64,000 nucleotides of DNA, taken from Aeromicrobium sp. 9AM. Lineage in GTDB: Bacteria > Actinomycetota > Actinomycetes > Propionibacteriales > Nocardioidaceae. The notes beneath the pieces were generated by a model. That model searched no databases. It saw only the letters and a list, made by a program, of their open reading frames with translations, and was not told the DNA's origin. Positions 58,041 through 64,000 of this stretch are shown here, one piece after another. A program made the translations under genes and the position numbers. Position 1 is the first letter of the stretch; the number at the start of each line of letters is the position of its first letter. Location: contig NZ_LR733304.1 in the NCBI RefSeq assembly GCF_902506105.1, forward strand, positions 496,001 through 560,000. The letters are read 5' to 3'.

Positions 58041-59870
58041 ATGTTCTTTTCAGCAGCCGACCCCGTCACTGCACCCGCCGGAGGTGCCGAGCTCGGTCAG
58101 GTCATCGGCCTGTCGATCGCCGCAGGCATCGTCACGAGCATCCTGCTGGTCATCGCCTGGGCCCACCGGACGCACCGCATCGAGTGGTTCCAGAAGCTCG
58201 GTGAGCGCCTCGGCGCACGCACGGGTGAGCCCGGCTGGTCCTCGATCCCCACGCTGTTCGTCGCCAGCTCGCTGATCATCGCCCTGCTGGGCTTCATGTG
58301 GGACGTCAGCCTGCACGCCGGCCGCGGCCGTGACGCCGGACCGCTGGCCAACCCCGCGCACTACCTGATCCTCTACGGGCTCTTCGCCCTGTTCATCGCC
58401 GGCATGTCGGCGGTCGTCTACCCCCGCGACGGCGAGAAGCCCGGCATCGCGTCGGTCCGCATCACCCGCACCTGGTACGCCCCGGTCAGCGGCATCTTCA
58501 TCGCCGCGTGCGGCATGTACGCCCTGATCGGCTTCCCGCTCGACGACGTCTGGCACCGGCTGTTCGGCCAGGACGTCACGCTGTGGGGCCCGACCCACCT
58601 GATGCTGATCGGCGGAGCGGGCCTGTCCACCGCCGGCATCATCCTGCTGCATCGCGAGGCCGACTTCGCCCTGCGCCAGGACGGCAAGGAGATGCCGACG
58701 TGGATCCGTACGGCGACCCTCTCGATCGGGTTCGGCGCGCTGCTGATCGGGCTCTCGGTGTTCCAGGCCGAGTTCGACTTTGGCATCGCCCAGTTCCGCA
58801 TGGTGTTCGCGCCGGTCATGATCGTCGCGGCCGCCGGTGTGGCGCTCGTGGCGGCCCGGCTGTACGTCGGCGCGGGCGCGGCGATCGTCGCGGCGGTGTT
58901 CTTCCTGCTGATGCGCGGCATCATCTCGTTCATCGTCACGGACTTCTTCGGCGAGGCGCACCACGTCTTCCCGCTCTACCTCGGCAGCGCCGTCCTGGTC
59001 GAGCTGCTCGCCTTCACGAAGCTGCGCGAGAAGCCGTTGTGGTTCGGCGCGACCGCCGGACTGCTGATCGGCACGGTCGGCCTTGTCATCGAGAAGTTCT
59101 GGAACGACCGCGTCTACCAGTTCCCGTGGACGCAGGACATGTGGCTCGAGGGACTGCTCATGGCGGTCCCAGTCGCGATCGCGTCGAGCCTCTGCGGAGC
59201 GCTGTTCGCCATGGGCCTGCAGGGCCGGCTGCCGGCGCGCAAGATCGGCCGGACGATCGTGACCGCGTCGGTCGTGGTCATCGCCGCGGCCGTGGCCAAC
59301 GGCCTGCACGCCACGGTGCCCCAGGACGCCTCGGCCGACTTCGCGCTGACGCAGGTCGGCACGAAGGACCAGCCCGAGGTCACCGCCAAGGTGAAGATCT
59401 CGCCTGCAGACCTGGTCGACGACCACCCAACATGGGTGCAGATCACCGCCTGGCAGGGCGGTGGTGCCGGCGTCGTGACGGACCGCCTCAGGCGTACCGG
59501 AGACGACACCTGGGAGTCGACCAAGCCCGTGCCCGTCGGCGGCAACTGGAAGACCCTGCTGCGCGTGCAGGACGGACGTACGCTCGCCGCCGTGCCGATC
59601 TTCATGCCGGCCGACGCTCCCCTGAAGGTCAAGGAGGTCCCGGCCTCGGCATCGTTCACCCGGAAGTTCGTGCCGGAGATCGACATCCTGCAGCGCGAGC
59701 GCAAGGGCGACACCTCGCCCTGGCTGTGGGGCGCGGCCAACATGGTCGTGCTGCTGTGCAGCCTCGCGATCATCATCGGCATCTCGGTCGCGGTCGCCCG
59801 CGTGGCGCGCCGCATCGAGGAGCACGAAGCCGCTTCGCCGGGAGACCGCACGCCTACCCTGACGTCATGA
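58041..59870 (+). CDS. large membrane protein with periplasmic FixH-like domain, function unknown
   Basis: A 609-residue protein with about ten N-terminal membrane segments (to about residue 425), then an extracytoplasmic beta-rich domain (about 430-560, e.g. TWVQITAWQGGGAG and DTWESTKPVPVGGNWKTLLRV) that resembles FixH/YtkA copper-related domains, and a final helix (MVVLLCSLAIIIGISVAVARV). Membrane-proximal His residues occur in DVWHRLF, GPTHLML and GEAHHVF. It is the first of four genes joined by ATGA/GTGA overlaps. A copper- or redox-related role is a guess from the domain likeness and the downstream cupredoxin-like lipoprotein. Confidence 0.85.
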   Translation: MFFSAADPVTAPAGGAELGQVIGLSIAAGIVTSILLVIAWAHRTHRIEWFQKLGERLGARTGEPGWSSIPTLFVASSLIIALLGFMWDVSLHAGRGRDAGPLANPAHYLILYGLFALFIAGMSAVVYPRDGEKPGIASVRITRTWYAPVSGIFIAACGMYALIGFPLDDVWHRLFGQDVTLWGPTHLMLIGGAGLSTAGIILLHREADFALRQDGKEMPTWIRTATLSIGFGALLIGLSVFQAEFDFGIAQFRMVFAPVMIVAAAGVALVAARLYVGAGAAIVAAVFFLLMRGIISFIVTDFFGEAHHVFPLYLGSAVLVELLAFTKLREKPLWFGATAGLLIGTVGLVIEKFWNDRVYQFPWTQDMWLEGLLMAVPVAIASSLCGALFAMGLQGRLPARKIGRTIVTASVVVIAAAVANGLHATVPQDASADFALTQVGTKDQPEVTAKVKISPADLVDDHPTWVQITAWQGGGAGVVTDRLRRTGDDTWESTKPVPVGGNWKTLLRVQDGRTLAAVPIFMPADAPLKVKEVPASASFTRKFVPEIDILQRERKGDTSPWLWGAANMVVLLCSLAIIIGISVAVARVARRIEEHEAASPGDRTPTLTS

Positions 59871-60058
59871 CCCCGGGCGCAGACCAGATCCTGGCGCACC
59901 ACGCGGCGCTGCTGGCGATCCCGGCGTTCGTGCCGGCCGTCGTCGTGGTCGGCGTGATCCTCTACATCGCGCGCAAGGACCGCCGGGAGGAGCGCGAGGA
60001 GCGCGAGATCATCGAGCGGGCCTTCGAGCCCGATGACGACACCAAGGAGAACGAGTGA
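59867..60058 (+). CDS. small single-span membrane protein
   Basis: A 63-residue protein: short N-terminus (MTPGADQILAHHAAL), one membrane helix (AIPAFVPAVVVVGVILYIA, about 16-35), and a strongly charged cytoplasmic tail (RKDRREEREEREIIERAFE...) likely to be a short coiled coil. ATG 59867 overlaps the previous stop (ATGA) and its stop overlaps the next start (GTGA), which makes it a genuine gene despite its size. Probably a subunit or assembly factor for the adjacent membrane proteins. Confidence 0.75.
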   Translation: MTPGADQILAHHAALLAIPAFVPAVVVVGVILYIARKDRREEREEREIIERAFEPDDDTKENE

Positions 60059-60420
60059 AGATCGCTGCAACGCTGCTGGCCTGCGCCCTCGTCCTGACCG
60101 GCTGTGGCGGGTCGTCCGAGTCGCCCGGCGAGACGGATGGTGGTTTGAAGGCAGCCGAAGTCACGGTCGACATCGCGATCAAGGACGGCAAGGTCACGCC
60201 GCAGGGCAAACGGGTCGACGTCAAGACCGGAGAGAAGGTGACTCTCCACATCACCTCCGACGCCGACGAGGAGATCCACGTCCACTCCGATCCCGAGCAC
60301 GAGTACGAGGTCGGCCAGGGCGACGACGTCACCAAGACGTTCACGCTCAAGACGCCGGGGCAGGTCGCGGTCGAGGCCCACCACCTCGACGTCACGATCG
60401 TGCAGCTCGTCGTCGAGTGA
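60055..60420 (+). CDS. cupredoxin-like lipoprotein
   Basis: A 121-residue secreted lipoprotein: signal peptide with lipobox LTGC (Cys17), a short Ser/Gly linker, then a single beta-sandwich domain (VTVDIAIKDGKVTPQGKRVDVKTGEKVTLHITSDADEEIHVHSDPEHEYEV...KTPGQVAVEAHHLDVTIVQLVVE). The His-rich positions HVH, EHE and HH could bind copper, but the canonical Cys ligand of blue copper proteins is absent. GTG 60055 overlaps the previous gene, and its own stop overlaps the next start. Confidence 0.85.
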   Translation: MKIAATLLACALVLTGCGGSSESPGETDGGLKAAEVTVDIAIKDGKVTPQGKRVDVKTGEKVTLHITSDADEEIHVHSDPEHEYEVGQGDDVTKTFTLKTPGQVAVEAHHLDVTIVQLVVE

Positions 60421-61664
60421 TCGCGGCCGGCCTGCAGGCACACGGGCTCGGTGGGTCGACCGACCTGCCGATCCCGTTCCTGTACGCCATGGTCGGCGCC
60501 TCGTGGGCGCTGACGATCTCGTTCGCCGTGCTGGCACTGGCGTGGAAGGAGCCGAAGTACGCGAGCGAGCCCGAGCCGTTGGAGCTGCCGCCGCGCCGCC
60601 CGTGGCTCGCCGTCGTCGGCCTGCTGCTGACGGGCTGGGTGCTGGTTGCCCTCTACGCCGGGCCCTCCGACGCGAGCAACGGCGGCCTCGGTGCGTTCTA
60701 CATCTTCGTGTGGGTCGGACTCGTGCCACTGGCCCTCGTCGCCGGGCACGTGTGGCGCGACCTCTCGCCGTGGCGCACGATCCAGTCGCTGCTCGGTCGC
60801 GGCCTCTGGACGTACCCGCGCCGGCTCGGCTATTGGCCGGCGGTCGTCGGGCTGCTCGCGTTCGTGTGGCTCGAGCTCGCGTCGCCCGATCCCGGCTCGG
60901 TCCACTCCGTACGCGTGTGGGTCGCGGTGTACGCGATCGTGACCCTCGCCGGCGGCATCGCGTTCGGTCCGCGGTGGTTCGACCGGGCCGACCCGTTCGA
61001 CGTCTACAGCGCGATCATCGCGAAGCTCTCGCCGTTCGTCCGCGACGGCCGCTGGGTCGTGCACAACCCGCTCCGCTCGCTCCCGACCGTGCCGGTCGAC
61101 TCAGGCCTGGTCGCGGTGCTCGCGGTGCTGCTGGGCTCCACGGCGTACGACAGCTTCTCGGCGTCGTCGTTCTGGCAGGCCAGGACGCTGTCGGGCTGGC
61201 AGCACTCATTGACCCTGCTGGGGTTCTGCGCCGTCGTCGCCGTGCTGTTCGTCGCGGCGGCGCGTGCGACCGGGGGAGTGACCGGCGCGGAACGCCGCCG
61301 GCTGCCGGGCCGGCTGGCGCACTCTCTCGTGCCGATCGTCGTGGGCTACATCTTCGCCCACTACCTGACGTACCTCCTCGAGAAGGGGCAGGCCGCGTTC
61401 TTCGCGCTGCTGGACCCGCTGGGCCGAGGCTGGACGCCGCTGGGTGATCCCGCGACGCACTACTTCCTCTCCGAGCACACGTCGACGCTGGCGGCGCTCA
61501 AGGTGACGTTCGTCGTCGCCGGGCACGTGCTCGCGGTGATCGCCGCCCACGACAAGGCGCTGGCCCTGCTGCCCAAGGCCCACCGACTGAGTGGTCAGCT
61601 CGCGATGCTGCTGCTGATGGTCGCCTACACGTTCACGGGACTGTTCCTGCTGTTCTCTGTCTGA
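60417..61664 (+). CDS. membrane protein of the family sometimes labelled fenitrothion hydrolase, function unknown
   Basis: A 415-residue polytopic protein with ten or so segments. PRRLGYWPAVVGLLAFVWLEL, PFDVYSAIIAKLSPFVRDGRWVVHNPL and LLGSTAYDSFSASSFWQ resemble actinobacterial membrane proteins that databases sometimes call fenitrothion hydrolase; nothing in the sequence indicates a hydrolase. His residues near the C-terminus (HYLTYLL, THYFLSEH, GHVLAVIAAHDKALAL) are in membrane segments and could bind metal. GTG 60417 overlaps the lipoprotein gene (GTGA). Last gene of the coupled four-gene operon. Confidence 0.82.
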   Translation: MIAAGLQAHGLGGSTDLPIPFLYAMVGASWALTISFAVLALAWKEPKYASEPEPLELPPRRPWLAVVGLLLTGWVLVALYAGPSDASNGGLGAFYIFVWVGLVPLALVAGHVWRDLSPWRTIQSLLGRGLWTYPRRLGYWPAVVGLLAFVWLELASPDPGSVHSVRVWVAVYAIVTLAGGIAFGPRWFDRADPFDVYSAIIAKLSPFVRDGRWVVHNPLRSLPTVPVDSGLVAVLAVLLGSTAYDSFSASSFWQARTLSGWQHSLTLLGFCAVVAVLFVAAARATGGVTGAERRRLPGRLAHSLVPIVVGYIFAHYLTYLLEKGQAAFFALLDPLGRGWTPLGDPATHYFLSEHTSTLAALKVTFVVAGHVLAVIAAHDKALALLPKAHRLSGQLAMLLLMVAYTFTGLFLLFSV

Positions 61665-61686
61665 CCCGCTCGGTAGCGTCGCGAGC

Positions 61687-62256
61687 ATGGCGACGATCTA
61701 CTACACGGCAACGTCCCTCGACGGCTATCTCGCGACGGCCGACAACTCGCTCGACTGGCTGTTCGAGGTGCCCGGCGCAACGGAGGCGGAGTCCGGCCTC
61801 GATGGCTTCCTGGCCGGCATCGGGGCGCTGGCGATGGGCTCCACGACGTACGAGTGGGTGCTCCAGCACGAGAACATGCTGGCGGAGCCCCACAAGTGGC
61901 AGGAGTGGTACGCCGAACGGCCCACGTGGGTGTTCAGCCACCGCGACCTGCCGGTGATCCCCGGAGCCGACATCCGCGTCACCAGCGACGGTGTGCGCGA
62001 GGTGCACGCCCAGATGGTCGCCGCGGCGGGTGACCGCGACATCTGGCTGATGGGCGGCGGTGACCTCGTCGGCCAGTTCGACGACGCGGGCCTGCTCGAC
62101 CGGGTCATGGTGTCGATCACGCCGGTCACCCTCGGCGGGGGCGCGCCGCTCCTGCCGCGCGACATCCGGTCGGACCGGCTGACCCTCACCAGCGTGCATC
62201 AGGCCGGCCAGTTCGCCGAGCTCGCGTACGACGTGAAGCCCAAAGTCACAACCTGA
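61687..62256 (+). CDS. dihydrofolate reductase-family protein (RibD C-terminal type)
   Basis: A 189-residue single-domain reductase-like protein: ATIYYTATSLDGYLATADNSLDWLF start, LAMGSTTYEWVL, WVFSHRDLP and DIWLMGGGDLVGQFDDAGLLDRVMVSITPVTLGGGAPLL. The MGGG nucleotide-binding turn is intact. It belongs to the RibD C-terminal/YyaP-YwjB group, which is not a housekeeping DHFR. Substrate unknown. Confidence 0.87.
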   Translation: MATIYYTATSLDGYLATADNSLDWLFEVPGATEAESGLDGFLAGIGALAMGSTTYEWVLQHENMLAEPHKWQEWYAERPTWVFSHRDLPVIPGADIRVTSDGVREVHAQMVAAAGDRDIWLMGGGDLVGQFDDAGLLDRVMVSITPVTLGGGAPLLPRDIRSDRLTLTSVHQAGQFAELAYDVKPKVTT

Positions 62257-62286
62257 TTGCGCGGCGTTGATTAGCACTCGTATGAT
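62257..62286 (+). promoter_or_regulatory. groEL promoter
   Basis: TTGCGC (62257-62262), 18-bp spacer, TATGAT (62281-62286). The -10 lies in the central 9 bp of the CIRCE element, so HrcA binding would block RNA polymerase. Confidence 0.75.
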
Positions 62287-62297
62287 GAGAGTGCTAA
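62271..62297. promoter_or_regulatory. CIRCE element (HrcA operator)
   Basis: Perfect consensus: TTAGCACTC (62271-62279), nine bases, GAGTGCTAA (62289-62297). This is the binding site of the heat-shock repressor HrcA, located 120 bp before groEL. Confidence 0.97.
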
Positions 62298-62314
62298 CCG
62301 GATCAGACCGATGA

Positions 62315-64000
<1,686 letters not shown>

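Noticed and set aside
58050-59825. Minus-strand open frame of about 590 codons
   Set aside because: It is Asp/Arg/Gln-rich shadow coding opposite a hydrophobic membrane protein; the plus strand has coupled neighbours and hydrophobic helices.
60417-61664. Functional call as fenitrothion (organophosphate) hydrolase
   Set aside because: The protein is a polytopic membrane protein without hydrolase motifs; the label seems to be inherited through databases.

Overview
The window is a high-GC actinobacterial chromosome segment with short intergenic gaps, many GTG starts, frequent 4-nt ATGA/GTGA overlaps, PPOX and F420-reductase-like families, DUF3263 and SCO6745 families and a HrcA-type CIRCE element before a lone groEL. 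Gene content and order (thrC-like, sulfur carrier, cold-shock gene, groEL2) point to Actinomycetia, probably Nocardioidaceae (Aeromicrobium/Nocardioides-like); the genus is inference.

Region 1 (1-13.1 kb) is a catabolic island for aromatic amines. An AraC-type regulator (cut at the left edge) faces two short-chain dehydrogenases and an APC permease on the minus strand. On the plus strand run a copper amine oxidase, MoaF, an aldehyde dehydrogenase, a fused FAH-RraA protein, a DapA-family aldolase, hpaE and homoprotocatechuate 2,3-dioxygenase. Read as a pathway: uptake, oxidative deamination, aldehyde oxidation, meta-cleavage of the homoprotocatechuate ring, then breakdown to pyruvate and succinate. 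No 4-hydroxyphenylacetate hydroxylase is present, so a catecholic amine such as dopamine, or a hydroxylase elsewhere, is needed.

Region 2 (13.2-23.4 kb) holds small housekeeping and stress genes: MarR with a two-operator promoter, an F420-reductase-like protein, a flavin amine oxidase, PPOX and cupin proteins, aldose epimerase, TetR and Lrp regulators. Region 3 (23.6-26.9 kb) is a 2-oxoacid dehydrogenase operon (E1 alpha, E1 beta, E2) without E3.

Region 4 (27-39.7 kb) is a second aromatic block: paaZ divergent from paaABCDE around a TetR-type operator, a PaaR-like TetR gene, a MerR-promoted carboxymuconolactone decarboxylase-like gene, a glutaryl-CoA dehydrogenase-like gene, and a homogentisate cluster (hmgA divergent from an unknown gene plus fahA, with an IclR gene nearby). 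Two in-frame copies of a short dispersed repeat sit inside paaE and hmgA.

Region 5 (39.7-55.8 kb) contains mixed metabolism: K+ channel-like protein, glycolate-oxidase-like flavoprotein, AI-2E transporter, ung, two MFS genes, alanine dehydrogenase with its Lrp regulator, a PLP decarboxylase/lyase with an MFS transporter, and trehalose otsA/otsB. Two members of a long hairpin repeat family lie at 48.4 and 55.8 kb.

Region 6 (55.9-64 kb) begins with a SAM-I riboswitch controlling a threonine-synthase-family enzyme and a CysO-like sulfur carrier ending in Gly-Gly-Cys, which together suggest a sulfur-carrier route to homocysteine rather than threonine synthesis. A cold-shock gene with a strong terminator, a four-gene translationally coupled membrane/cupredoxin operon of unknown function, a DHFR-like gene, and CIRCE-controlled groEL (cut by the right edge) follow. 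No tRNA, rRNA, CRISPR array, transposase or phage gene was recognised.
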